64,000 nt of DNA, taken from contig DATJIF010000103.1 of the NCBI GenBank assembly GCA_035493475.1, positions 1 through 64,000 on the forward strand. Reading direction: 5' to 3'. The notes below the pieces were generated by a model. The model made no database searches and was not told where the DNA came from. It was given only the letters and a program-made list of their open reading frames with translations. The position numbers and the translations under genes were made by a program. Below, one piece after another: positions 1-7,633 of this stretch. The stretch is from Actinospica sp035493475 (GTDB lineage: Bacteria > Actinomycetota > Actinomycetes > Streptomycetales > Catenulisporaceae). Each line of letters starts with the position of its first letter. The first letter of the stretch is position 1.

Positions 1-131
1 AGGACTTCTACAAGGCCAACGTGGAGTTCTTCGAGGACCTCGGCTCGCCCGGCGGCGCCTCCAAGCTGGGCCAGATCGCCAAGGACCACCCGATCGTCGC
101 CGCGCTGCCGCCGCAGGCCGCGGAGCACTGA
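1..131 (+). CDS. fdxA: 7Fe ferredoxin FdxA, C-terminal part (copy 1, cut by window edge)
   Basis: The reading frame enters from the left edge and ends at the TGA at 129-131. The 42 visible residues, from DFYKANVEFFEDLGSPGG to the final AEH, match the C-terminus of the complete ferredoxin at 2504-2830 almost residue for residue. FdxA is a small cytoplasmic electron carrier with a 3Fe-4S and a 4Fe-4S cluster; the cysteine motifs of this copy lie outside the window. dapC starts 4 bases after the stop, so the two are probably co-transcribed. This is the left arm of an inverted duplication. Confidence 0.9.
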   Translation, partial: DFYKANVEFFEDLGSPGGASKLGQIAKDHPIVAALPPQAAEH

Positions 132-135
132 GTCT

Positions 136-1248
136 GTGCCCACGCTCGCCGACCGCCTGCCGCCGTTCCCCTGGGACCGGCTGGCGCCGTACGCGCAGAA
201 GGCGGACGCCCACCCCGGCGGACGGGTGGACCTGTCCGTCGGCACGCCGGTGGACCCGGTGCCCGAGGCGGTGCGTACGGCGTTGATCGCGGCCGCGGAC
301 TGGCCGGGCTATCCGGTCACCCGCGGCACCGACGCGCTACGGGAGGGCGCGCTGGGCTGGATGCGGCGAGTGCTGGGCGTCGGCCTCGAGGGAACGGCGC
401 AACCGGGCGTGCTCCCGGTGATCGGCTCGAAGGAGCTGGTGGCGAGCATGCCCACGCTGCTGGCACTGGGTCCCGGCGACCGTGTCGCCTACCCGGTTCC
501 GGCGTATCCGACCTATGAGATCGGCGCGCTGCTGACCGGCTCCGAGCCGGTACCGACCCCGTTCGGGCAGCTGCCGGACGCGGCCGGGGCGCCGCCGAAG
601 CTGGTCTGGCTCAACAGTCCGGCGAATCCGCACGGCCAGGTCCTCACCGTCGAGGAACTGCGCGCCGCGGTGGGCTGGGCCCGCGAGCACGAGGCGGTCG
701 TGGTCTCCGACGAGTGCTACATCACGCTCGGCTGGGACGAGGCGGCCGAGCCGGTCTCGATCCTGCACCCGGACGTCTGCGACGGTGACCACACGGGCCT
801 GCTGGCCCTGCACTCCCTCTCGAAGCGGTCGAACCTGGCCGGCTACCGGGCGGCGTTCCTCGCCGGCGACCCGGAGCTGCTCAGGAAGCTGCTGCTGGTC
901 CGGATGCACGGCGGGATGATCATGCCGGGCCCGGTGCAGGCGGCGATGGCCGCGGCGCTGAACGACGACGGGCACGCGGCGGCACAGAAGGAGCTCTACC
1001 GGGCCCGACGCGCGGCGCTGCGCGGCGCCCTGGAGCGGGCGGGCTTCCGCATCGACCACTCCCAGGCCGGCCTGTACCTGTGGGCCACCCGCGGCGAGCC
1101 GTGCTGGGACACCATCGGCTCGCTCGCCGAGCTCGGCATCCTGGCCGCGCCCGGCGAGATCTACGGCCCCGGCGGCGAGCGGCACGTGCGGCTCGCGCTG
1201 ACGGCCACCGACGAGCGGATCGCCGCCGCCGTCGAACGCCTCGGCTGA
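136..1248 (+). CDS. dapC: Succinyldiaminopimelate aminotransferase (copy 1)
   Basis: Class I/II PLP-dependent aminotransferase of 370 residues, the usual size for actinobacterial DapC. It transfers an amino group from glutamate to N-succinyl-2-amino-6-ketopimelate in the diaminopimelate/lysine pathway, in the cytosol. The PLP lysine is expected at about residue 230 in HSLSKRSNLAGYR; NSPANPHG (about 160-167) and SDECY (about 191-195) are the typical cofactor and substrate loops. The GTG start lies 4 bases after the fdxA stop, an order common in actinomycetes. A paralogue about 93-94% identical in protein lies on the other strand at 1389-2498, facing this one. Both copies keep all the motifs. 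Confidence 0.9.
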   Translation: MPTLADRLPPFPWDRLAPYAQKADAHPGGRVDLSVGTPVDPVPEAVRTALIAAADWPGYPVTRGTDALREGALGWMRRVLGVGLEGTAQPGVLPVIGSKELVASMPTLLALGPGDRVAYPVPAYPTYEIGALLTGSEPVPTPFGQLPDAAGAPPKLVWLNSPANPHGQVLTVEELRAAVGWAREHEAVVVSDECYITLGWDEAAEPVSILHPDVCDGDHTGLLALHSLSKRSNLAGYRAAFLAGDPELLRKLLLVRMHGGMIMPGPVQAAMAAALNDDGHAAAQKELYRARRAALRGALERAGFRIDHSQAGLYLWATRGEPCWDTIGSLAELGILAAPGEIYGPGGERHVRLALTATDERIAAAVERLG

Positions 1249-1315
1249 TACATACGGAGCCGGGGCACGCGGCGAACGCGACAAACGCAACAAGAGCACG
1301 GAACGCACCGAACGC

Positions 1316-1365
1316 ACGACGCGGGCCCCGCGCCTCCCGATCGGAAGTCGCGGGGCCCTCGTCGT
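1316..1365. terminator. Bidirectional hairpin between the convergent dapC copies
   Basis: GGGCCCCGCG at 1323-1332 pairs perfectly with CGCGGGGCCC at 1349-1358 around a 16-nt loop. ACGAC (1316-1320) and GTCGT (1361-1365) extend the stem across a 2-nt mismatch. It sits in the centre of the inverted duplication between the two convergent dapC genes, so it could end transcription from both sides. No T-run is seen, which is common in high-GC actinomycetes. Confidence 0.7.
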
Positions 1366-1388
1366 CACGGACTACAGGTGACGAGTGG

Positions 1389-2498
1389 TCAGCCCAGCCG
1401 TTCGACGGCGGCGGCGATCCGCTCGTCGGTGGCCGTGAGCGCGAGCCGCACGTGCCGCCCGCCCGCCGGACCGTAGATCTCGCCGGGCGCGGCCAGGATG
1501 CCGAGCTCGGCCAGCGAGCCGATCGTGTCCCAGCACGGCTCGTCCCGGGTGGCCCACAGGTACAGCCCGGCCTGCGAGTGGTCGATCCGGAAACCGGCCC
1601 GCTCCAGCGCGCCGCGCAGCGCCACCCGGCGGGCCCGGTAGCGCTCCTTCTGCTCCGCCGCGTGCTCGTCGTCGTTCAGCGCCGCGGCCATCGCCGCCTG
1701 CACCGGGCCCGGCATGATCATCCCGCCGTGCATCCGGACCAGCAGCAGATCCTTGAGCAGCTGCGGATCGCCGGCCAGGAACGCCGCCCGGTAGCCGGCC
1801 AGGTTCGACCGCTTGGACAGCGAGTGCAGGGCCAGCAGGCCGGTGAAGTCCCCGTCGCAGACGTCCGGGTGCAGGATCGAGACCGGTTTGGCCGCCTCGT
1901 CCCAGCCGAGCGTGATGTAGCACTCGTCCGAGACCACGACCGCGCCGTGCTCGCGCGCCCAGGCCACCGCCGCGCGCATTTCGCCGACCGTGAGCACCTG
2001 GCCGTGCGGATTGGCCGGGCTGTTGAGCCAGACCAGCTTGGGCGGCGCGCCCTCCGGAAGCCGCCCGAACGGGGTCGGCACCGGCTCGGAGCCGGTCAGC
2101 AGCGCGCCGATCTCATAGGTCGGATAGGCCGGGACCGGGTACGCGACGCGGTCCCCGGGGCCCAGCGCCAGCAGCGTGGGCATGCCCGCCACCAGCTCCT
2201 TGGAGCCGATCACCGGGAGCACGCCCGGTTGCGCCGTGCCCTCGAGCCCGACGCCCAGCACCCGCCGCATCCAGCCCAGCGCGCCCTCCCGTAGCGCGTC
2301 GGTGCCGCGGGTGACCGGATAGCCCGGCCAGTCCGCGGCCTCGATCAACGCCGTGCGCACCGCCGCGGGCACCGGGTCCACCGGCGTTCCCACGGACAGG
2401 TCCACCCGGCCGCCGGGGTGTGCGTCCGCCTTCTGCGCGTACGGCGCCAACCGGTCCCAGGGGAACGGCGGCAGCCGGTCGGCGAGGGTGCCCGGCAC
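1389..2498 (-). CDS. dapC: Succinyldiaminopimelate aminotransferase (copy 2)
   Basis: A 369-residue paralogue of the 136-1248 gene with the same PLP aminotransferase motifs (NSPANPHG, SDECYITLG, SLSKRSNLAGYR). About two dozen residues differ, including DAAG reduced to EG after FGRLP and many charge changes near AAEQKERYRARR. The GTG at 2498 was chosen because its product (MPGTLADRLPPFPW) aligns with copy 1; the open frame continues upstream into fdxA without a stop, and the start lies 5 bases past the fdxA stop. It should catalyse the same lysine/DAP step. Which copy is the main housekeeping enzyme cannot be told from sequence. Confidence 0.88.
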   Translation of the reverse strand: MPGTLADRLPPFPWDRLAPYAQKADAHPGGRVDLSVGTPVDPVPAAVRTALIEAADWPGYPVTRGTDALREGALGWMRRVLGVGLEGTAQPGVLPVIGSKELVAGMPTLLALGPGDRVAYPVPAYPTYEIGALLTGSEPVPTPFGRLPEGAPPKLVWLNSPANPHGQVLTVGEMRAAVAWAREHGAVVVSDECYITLGWDEAAKPVSILHPDVCDGDFTGLLALHSLSKRSNLAGYRAAFLAGDPQLLKDLLLVRMHGGMIMPGPVQAAMAAALNDDEHAAEQKERYRARRVALRGALERAGFRIDHSQAGLYLWATRDEPCWDTIGSLAELGILAAPGEIYGPAGGRHVRLALTATDERIAAAVERLG

Positions 2499-2503
2499 CG
2501 GGC

Positions 2504-2830
2504 TCAGTGCTCCCCGCCCTGCGGCGGCAGCGCGGCCACGATCGGGTGGTCCTTGGCGATCTGGCCCAGCTTGGAGGCGCCGCCGGGCGAGCCGAGGTCC
2601 TCGAAGAACTCCACGTTGGCCTTGTAGAAGTCCTTCCACTGCTCCGGGGTGTCGTCCTCGTAGAAGATCGCCTCGACCGGGCAGACCGGCTCGCAGGCAC
2701 CGCAGTCCACGCACTCGTCCGGGTGGATGTAGAGCGAGCGCTCTCCCTCGTAGATGCAGTCGACCGGGCACTCCTCGATGCAGGCCTTGTCCTTCACATC
2801 CACGCACGGCAGCGCGATGACGTAGGTCAC
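2504..2830 (-). CDS. fdxA: 7Fe ferredoxin FdxA (complete copy 2)
   Basis: A small acidic ferredoxin of 108 residues. Cysteines at about 9, 17, 21 and 25 and at about 40, 43, 46 and 50 (CVDCGACEPVC) give the pattern for one 3Fe-4S and one 4Fe-4S cluster. The GTG at 2830 is preferred over an upstream ATG at 2890 because it gives the canonical N-terminus TYVIALPCVDVKDKAC and has AGGAGG about 8 nt upstream. It is the first gene of the fdxA-dapC pair on this strand. FdxA proteins deliver low-potential electrons, for example to cytochromes P450; the partner here is not known. Confidence 0.92.
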   Translation of the reverse strand: MTYVIALPCVDVKDKACIEECPVDCIYEGERSLYIHPDECVDCGACEPVCPVEAIFYEDDTPEQWKDFYKANVEFFEDLGSPGGASKLGQIAKDHPIVAALPPQGGEH

Positions 2831-2898
2831 GTCCGGATCCTCCTGGCTCGGGCCGGGTCCGCCGCTCGGCCCCGGTCCTGTCATGTTCACGTCGGTCC

Positions 2899-2928
2899 AG
2901 TATCACGCCTGGCACTGTTCAGATCCAA
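2899..2928 (-). promoter_or_regulatory. Putative promoter of fdxA-dapC copy 2
   Basis: Read on the minus strand, TTGGAT (2928-2923), an 18-nt spacer and GATACT (2904-2899) resemble a housekeeping -35/-10 pair about 70 nt upstream of the fdxA start. The 2831-2979 gap holds nothing else recognisable. Confidence 0.45.
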
Positions 2929-2979
2929 GCTAGGGTCCGGTTAGCCCAAACTATGGGACATCCCGTGACGACAGGCGGG

Positions 2980-4194
2980 CTACTGGGACGATTCAATGCG
3001 GTAGCGCGCGTCGTGCAGCCGCTTGAGGACGGTCGCGGCGTGCGAGGCGCCGCGGGTCTCGACAGTCAGTCCGACCTCGACTTCTCCTATGGCCAGGTTC
3101 GGCGCCATCCGGCCGTGCTCCACGTCCACCACGTTCGCGTCGCACGCGGCGATCTCGGCCAGCAACTGGGCCAAAGATCCTGGCCGATCGGACACCCGCA
3201 GCCGCAGCGAGAGGAAGCGCCCGGCGGCGGACAGGCCGTGCCGGATCAGCCGGAGCAGCAGCAACGGGTCCACGTTGCCGCCGGAGAGTACGGCCACGAC
3301 CGGCGGCTCGAACTTCTCGATCGACTCCAGCAGCGCGGCCACGCCGACCGCCCCGGCGGGCTCGACGACGAGCTTGTTGCGCTCCAGCAGGAGCAGCAGC
3401 GCGCGGGAGATGGCCTCCTCGGAGACGGTGCGCACCTCCACGCCGCACTCCCGCACGACGTCGAACGTCAGCTCGCCGGGCCGGCCCACGGCGATTCCGT
3501 CCGCCATCGTGGACATGCCGCTGATCGAGACGGGCTCGCCGGCCTTGAGCGAGGGCTCCCAGGACGTGGCGGCCGCGGCCTGCACGCCGATCACCCGGGT
3601 CTCCGGTCGCAGGGCCTTGAACGCGGTGGCCATCCCGGAGAGCAGTCCGCCGCCGCCGAGTCCGACCAGCACGGTCTTCACGTCGGGGCACTGCTCCAGG
3701 ATCTCCAGCGCGACGGTGCCCTGACCCGCGATCACATCGGGGTGGTCGAAGGGGTGGATGAACGCGGCGCCGGTCTGCTCGGCGTATTCGCAGGCGGCGA
3801 CCAGGGCCTCGTCCACGGTGGTCCCGGCGAACCGCACCTGCGCGCCGTACGACTCGGTGGCCGCGACCTTGGGCAGCGGCGCGCCCTCGGGCATGAAGAC
3901 GGTGGACGGGATCCCGTGCAGGGTGGCCGCGAGCGCGACGCCCTGCGCGTGGTTGCCCGCGCTGGCCGCGACCACGCCGCGGGCCCGCTCGTGCTCGGGG
4001 AGGTTGTGGATCCGGACGTAGGCGCCGCGCACCTTGAAGGAGCCGGCGCGCTGCAGGTTCTCGCACTTGAACCAGACGGGGCCGCCGAGCTGGTCGGACA
4101 GCGGCCTCGACCAGGCCAGCGGCGTGGCGCGGGTGATCTCGGCGAGCAGGTCCTGCGCCGCTCGGATCCGCGCGAGGGTGACGGGATTGGGCAC
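2980..4194 (-). CDS. ilvA: Threonine ammonia-lyase with ACT domain
   Basis: Fold-type II PLP enzyme of 404 residues converting L-threonine to 2-oxobutanoate and ammonia, the first step to isoleucine. The PLP lysine is about K54 in GSFKVRGAY. Catalytic and phosphate-binding segments follow, including SAGNHAQGVA (about 100) and the glycine loop GLGGGGLLSG (about 180). The last 75 or so residues, beginning near LRLRVSDRPGSLAQLLAEI, form an ACT domain for allosteric amino-acid sensing. The length and single ACT domain suit the short TdcB/IlvA type of actinobacteria. The gene is transcribed towards fdxA copy 2. A shorter relative without ACT lies at 55530-56486. Confidence 0.9.
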   Translation of the reverse strand: MPNPVTLARIRAAQDLLAEITRATPLAWSRPLSDQLGGPVWFKCENLQRAGSFKVRGAYVRIHNLPEHERARGVVAASAGNHAQGVALAATLHGIPSTVFMPEGAPLPKVAATESYGAQVRFAGTTVDEALVAACEYAEQTGAAFIHPFDHPDVIAGQGTVALEILEQCPDVKTVLVGLGGGGLLSGMATAFKALRPETRVIGVQAAAATSWEPSLKAGEPVSISGMSTMADGIAVGRPGELTFDVVRECGVEVRTVSEEAISRALLLLLERNKLVVEPAGAVGVAALLESIEKFEPPVVAVLSGGNVDPLLLLRLIRHGLSAAGRFLSLRLRVSDRPGSLAQLLAEIAACDANVVDVEHGRMAPNLAIGEVEVGLTVETRGASHAATVLKRLHDARYRIESSQ

Positions 4195-4297
4195 GGCTCA
4201 AGGCTACGGCCACGCGTCCACCTGTTGGGACCTTCTGGAAGGCCCGGATCGATCCGTAACAGGGAAATAACGATGCCGCCCGTTACCCGAAATTTGG

Positions 4298-4345
4298 TTG
4301 CAGAGCACAAGTAACGGCTTCTATGCTTGCAGAGTACAAGTAACG
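4298..4345 (+). promoter_or_regulatory. Tandem MarR-type operator
   Basis: A 19-bp direct repeat, TTGCAGAGCACAAGTAACG at 4298-4316 and TTGCAGAGTACAAGTAACG at 4327-4345, differs at one base and is spaced 29 bp start to start. Each copy contains a TTG-N7-CAA half-symmetry like that of MarR-family operators. The second copy ends about 20 bp before the MarR ATG, which suggests autoregulation of the regulator/pump operon. Confidence 0.6.
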
Positions 4346-4364
4346 AGAGGGGAGGCGCGCGGGC

Positions 4365-4880
4365 ATGAGCGAGAAGCTGTCCGATGAGGATCTGGTGACC
4401 CTGATCTGCGCGGTCGGCGCCACCATGCACGGCCTCAAGCGCTTCTACACCGAGCCCGAGGGGATCGACCACGGCGCCTCGATGGTCCTCGGCGTGCTCT
4501 ACCGGCGCGGGCCGAGCCGACCCTCGGAGATCGCCCAGCACACCGGCCTCGACCTGTCCACGGTCAGCCGGCACTGCCGCTTCCAGGAGGACGCGGGCCG
4601 GCTCGTCAAGGTGGCCGACCCGGCGGACCGGCGGGCGCACCGGCTCGCGCTGACCGACGCCGGCGTCGAGCACGTCGACCAGCTGTGGCGGCACCGGATC
4701 GCGCGGCTGCAGGAGGCCGTCGGCCACTGGAGCGCCGCCGACGCCAGGACGCTGTCGATCCTGGCCGAACGACTCGCCGGCGACCTGGGCGTCACGACGC
4801 CGATCCAGATGCCGGATCCCGACGCCGTACGCGCGACCCATCAGGCCGCGCTCGCCGAGACTCTACCGAAGGGGGCATGA
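4365..4880 (+). CDS. MarR family transcriptional regulator
   Basis: Winged-helix repressor of 171 residues. The recognition helix region reads RPSEIAQHTGLDLSTVSRHCRFQEDAGRL at about residues 50-78 and is followed by the wing with DPADRRAHRLALT. It ends 6 bp before an MFS exporter, so the two form an operon in which the regulator probably controls drug-responsive efflux. The tandem repeat at 4298-4345 just upstream is the likely operator. The start is supported by GAGAGGGGAGG upstream. Confidence 0.9.
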   Translation: MSEKLSDEDLVTLICAVGATMHGLKRFYTEPEGIDHGASMVLGVLYRRGPSRPSEIAQHTGLDLSTVSRHCRFQEDAGRLVKVADPADRRAHRLALTDAGVEHVDQLWRHRIARLQEAVGHWSAADARTLSILAERLAGDLGVTTPIQMPDPDAVRATHQAALAETLPKGA

Positions 4881-4886
4881 ACCACC

Positions 4887-6605
4887 ATGTCAGAAGCAAT
4901 ATCCCCGCCCCAGCCCGAGCGGCCGTCGCGCTCGGACGAAGCAATATCCCCGACGGTGCATCACGCCGACAAAGAGCAGAAGGTGCTCTCACACCGCCAG
5001 ATCATGGTCATCTTCAGCGGCCTGATGCTGGCGCTGCTGCTGGCCGCCCTGGACCAGACCATCGTCTCGACGGCGCTGCTGACGATCGTCAACGACCTCG
5101 ACCGGGCGAACGGCTCGGCCGAGATGCCCTGGGTCGTGACCGCGTACATGCTCTCCTCGACGGCCGTCGCGCCGATCTACGGGAAGCTCGCGGACCTCTA
5201 CGGGCCCAAGAAGATCTTCATCTTCGCGATCGTCATCTTCCTGGCCGGCTCGGTGCTGAGCGGCATGTCGCAGAACATGCCCGAGCTGATCGCCTTCCGC
5301 GCCGTGCAGGGCCTCGGCGGCGGCGGCCTGATGGCGCTGGTGTTCACCATCATCGGACAGGTCGTCAGCCCGGCCGAGCGGGGCAAGTACCAGGGCTACT
5401 TCACCGCGACCTTCATGTTCGCGATGGTCATCGGCCCGCTGATCGGCGGCTTCTTCACCGACCACTCGCACATCTTCGGCGTGAGCGGCTGGCGCTGGAT
5501 CTTCTACGTGAACCTGCCGATCGGCGCCGTCGCGCTGGTCGTGATCTCGGCCGTGCTGCACGTCTCCGAGACGCACGTCAAGCACAAGATCGACTACGCG
5601 GGCGCCGTCCTGATCACGCTCGCCGCCTGCGCGACGCTGCTGGCCACGCAGCTCGGCGCGAACGGCCAGGAGCCGTGGGGATCCTGGCAGGTCATCTCGC
5701 TGTTCGTGGTGGGCGTCGCGCTGGCCGTCGGCTTCGTCTTCTGGGAGGCCAAGGTCGCCAGCGAGCCGATCATCCCGATGCACCTGTTCCGCAACCAGGT
5801 CTTCTCGGTGTCCAACGCGATGGCGCTGGTCGTCGGCATCACGATGATGGGCTCGCTCATCTACCTGAGCGTCTACCTGCAGTTCGTGGCGGGCTACTCG
5901 CCGACCGGCGCCGGCCTGGCGATCCTGCCGATGATGATCGGCGTGGGCCCGGCGGCCATGATCACCGGTATCGCGATCTCGAAGCTCGGCAAGTACAAGC
6001 CGTTCCCGATCGTCGGCCTGGCGATCGCCGTGGTCGGCATGTTCCTGCTCTCCCGGCTCGGGGTGAACACCTCGGCGGTCGAGCGCGGCCTGTTCATGTT
6101 CATCCTCGGCCTCGGCCTGGGCATGACGATGCCGGTGCTCACCCTCGCCGTGCAGAACGCGCTGCCGTTCAAGGACATCGGCACCGGCACGTCCAGCAAC
6201 CTGTTCTTCCGGAACATGGGCCAGTCCTTCGGCACCGCGATCTTCGGCGCGATCCTGAGCAACCGGCTCGCCGACTACCTGCGGCACGACCTGCCGAGCT
6301 CGATCTCCGGCCAGATGACGAGCAGCGGCGGCGGCACCAGCCTGAGCCGTTCCGCGCTGCAGCAGGCGAGCGCGCAGGCCGAGCAGCACGGCTTCCACGG
6401 CCTGTTCGACATCGTGGTGCGCGACTTCACCAGCGCCATGTCGGTGGTCTTCATGACCGCCGCCGGGATCATGGTGATCGCCTGGGTGCTCAGCTTCTTC
6501 CTCAAGCAGGTCGAGCTGCGCAAGGCGGGCGCGCCGAGCAAGCCGGCCGCGGACGCCGGGACCGCGGAGGCCGCGGACCTGGCCCCGTCCCCCGCCGTGC
6601 ACTGA
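4887..6605 (+). CDS. MFS drug exporter, DHA2 (EmrB/QacA) family
   Basis: Membrane transporter of 572 residues with about 14 predicted helices, the first near 35-55 (IMVIFSGLMLALLLAALDQTIVSTAL) and the last near 525-545. The LDQTIVSTAL segment and GKLADLYGPKK loop are DHA2 signatures for proton-driven export of drugs or other hydrophobic compounds. The substrate cannot be read from sequence. It is the second gene of an operon with the MarR regulator. The first 20 codons contain a 15-bp direct repeat (GAAGCAATATCCCCG) giving two EAISP motifs in the cytoplasmic N-terminus, perhaps a small duplication. Confidence 0.92.
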   Translation: MSEAISPPQPERPSRSDEAISPTVHHADKEQKVLSHRQIMVIFSGLMLALLLAALDQTIVSTALLTIVNDLDRANGSAEMPWVVTAYMLSSTAVAPIYGKLADLYGPKKIFIFAIVIFLAGSVLSGMSQNMPELIAFRAVQGLGGGGLMALVFTIIGQVVSPAERGKYQGYFTATFMFAMVIGPLIGGFFTDHSHIFGVSGWRWIFYVNLPIGAVALVVISAVLHVSETHVKHKIDYAGAVLITLAACATLLATQLGANGQEPWGSWQVISLFVVGVALAVGFVFWEAKVASEPIIPMHLFRNQVFSVSNAMALVVGITMMGSLIYLSVYLQFVAGYSPTGAGLAILPMMIGVGPAAMITGIAISKLGKYKPFPIVGLAIAVVGMFLLSRLGVNTSAVERGLFMFILGLGLGMTMPVLTLAVQNALPFKDIGTGTSSNLFFRNMGQSFGTAIFGAILSNRLADYLRHDLPSSISGQMTSSGGGTSLSRSALQQASAQAEQHGFHGLFDIVVRDFTSAMSVVFMTAAGIMVIAWVLSFFLKQVELRKAGAPSKPAADAGTAEAADLAPSPAVH

Positions 6606-6664
6606 CGGCTGTTCACGTAGAAGCGGCCCCGGCATCGCGCCGGGGCCCCTTCGCTTCGCCCGCC

Positions 6665-7633
6665 TTACTTGTCCGCGGACCAGTAGTTCTCCGGACGCAG
6701 CACCAACGCCGCGGCGCCGACGAGCCCCGACTCCTGCCCGAGCCCGGCGGGCACGACCCGCACCCCGCACGCGTACTCCAGGCCGATCCGCTCCCGCAGA
6801 CTCGCTTCCAGGGGATCGAACAGCAGCGGCCCGGCCTGGGACAGCCCGCCGCCGATCGCCACCACCTGCAGGTCGCACAGCGTGGTCGCGGTGGCGATGC
6901 CGATGCCCAGCGCCCGCCCGGCCCGGCGCATCGCGGCCAGCGCGACCGGATCCCCGCGCCGCGCGTCCTCGACGAGGTCCTGGCCGGTGCGCTGCTCGTC
7001 CGGATGGCCCGCGCGCCAGCCCTGGCCGGTCGCCCACGCGGACAGGTTCGGCCCCGAGGCGATGGCCTCCAGGCAGCCGATCGCGCCGCAGCGGCACTGC
7101 GGCTCGAACTCGTGCACGATCGCGTGGCCGACGTGCCCGGCGTTGCCCGAGGCGCCGTCGATCAGCCGTCCGCCGAGGATCAGCCCGCCGCCGACGCCGG
7201 TGGACACGACCATGCCGAGCACGTTGTCCACGCCCATACCGGCGCCGCGCCAGTGCTCCGCCACGGCCACGCAGATCGCGTCGTTGTGCAGCCGCACCGG
7301 CAGCCCGAACTCCTCGGCCAGCCGGGCCCGCAGCGGGAAGCCGCGCCAGCTCGGGATGTTCAGCGGGGAGACCTCGCCGGCCGGCCAGCTCATCGGACCG
7401 CCGCAGCCGACCCCGACGCCGACGAAGTCCGAGCGGTCCGCGTCCAGCTCCTCGACCAGGGCGAGCAGCGCGCGGTAGACCGACTCGCCCTCGCCGCTCG
7501 GCGGATTCGGATTGGGCGCGCGCCGGTACTCGAGGACGCGGCCCTCCTCGTCCACGACCCCCACGGCCAGCTTCGTACCACCGATGTCGATCGCCAGGAC
7601 CACCCGCTGCTGCATGTCAGGCAGCCTACTCAT
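6665..7633 (-). CDS. ROK family sugar kinase (glucokinase-like)
   Basis: A 322-residue ROK protein. The N-terminal phosphate loop is LAIDIGGTKLAVGVVD (about 13-28); a second glycine-rich motif is STGVGGGLILGGRLIDG; the zinc-binding ROK signature CRCGAIGCLEAIASG is complete, and HNDAIC supplies the catalytic aspartate. It lacks the N-terminal HTH of ROK repressors, so it is probably an enzyme phosphorylating glucose or a related sugar. The ATG at 7633 overlaps the end of the upstream FIST gene by 8 bp; a later ATG at 7615 (MQQRVVLAID) is an alternative start. Translational coupling is likely. Confidence 0.88.
   Translation of the reverse strand: MSRLPDMQQRVVLAIDIGGTKLAVGVVDEEGRVLEYRRAPNPNPPSGEGESVYRALLALVEELDADRSDFVGVGVGCGGPMSWPAGEVSPLNIPSWRGFPLRARLAEEFGLPVRLHNDAICVAVAEHWRGAGMGVDNVLGMVVSTGVGGGLILGGRLIDGASGNAGHVGHAIVHEFEPQCRCGAIGCLEAIASGPNLSAWATGQGWRAGHPDEQRTGQDLVEDARRGDPVALAAMRRAGRALGIGIATATTLCDLQVVAIGGGLSQAGPLLFDPLEASLRERIGLEYACGVRVVPAGLGQESGLVGAAALVLRPENYWSADK

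Noticed and set aside
337..1368. Long open frame on the minus strand across dapC copy 1
   Set aside because: Mirror of the real gene in high-GC DNA; Arg/Ala-rich product without any family motif.
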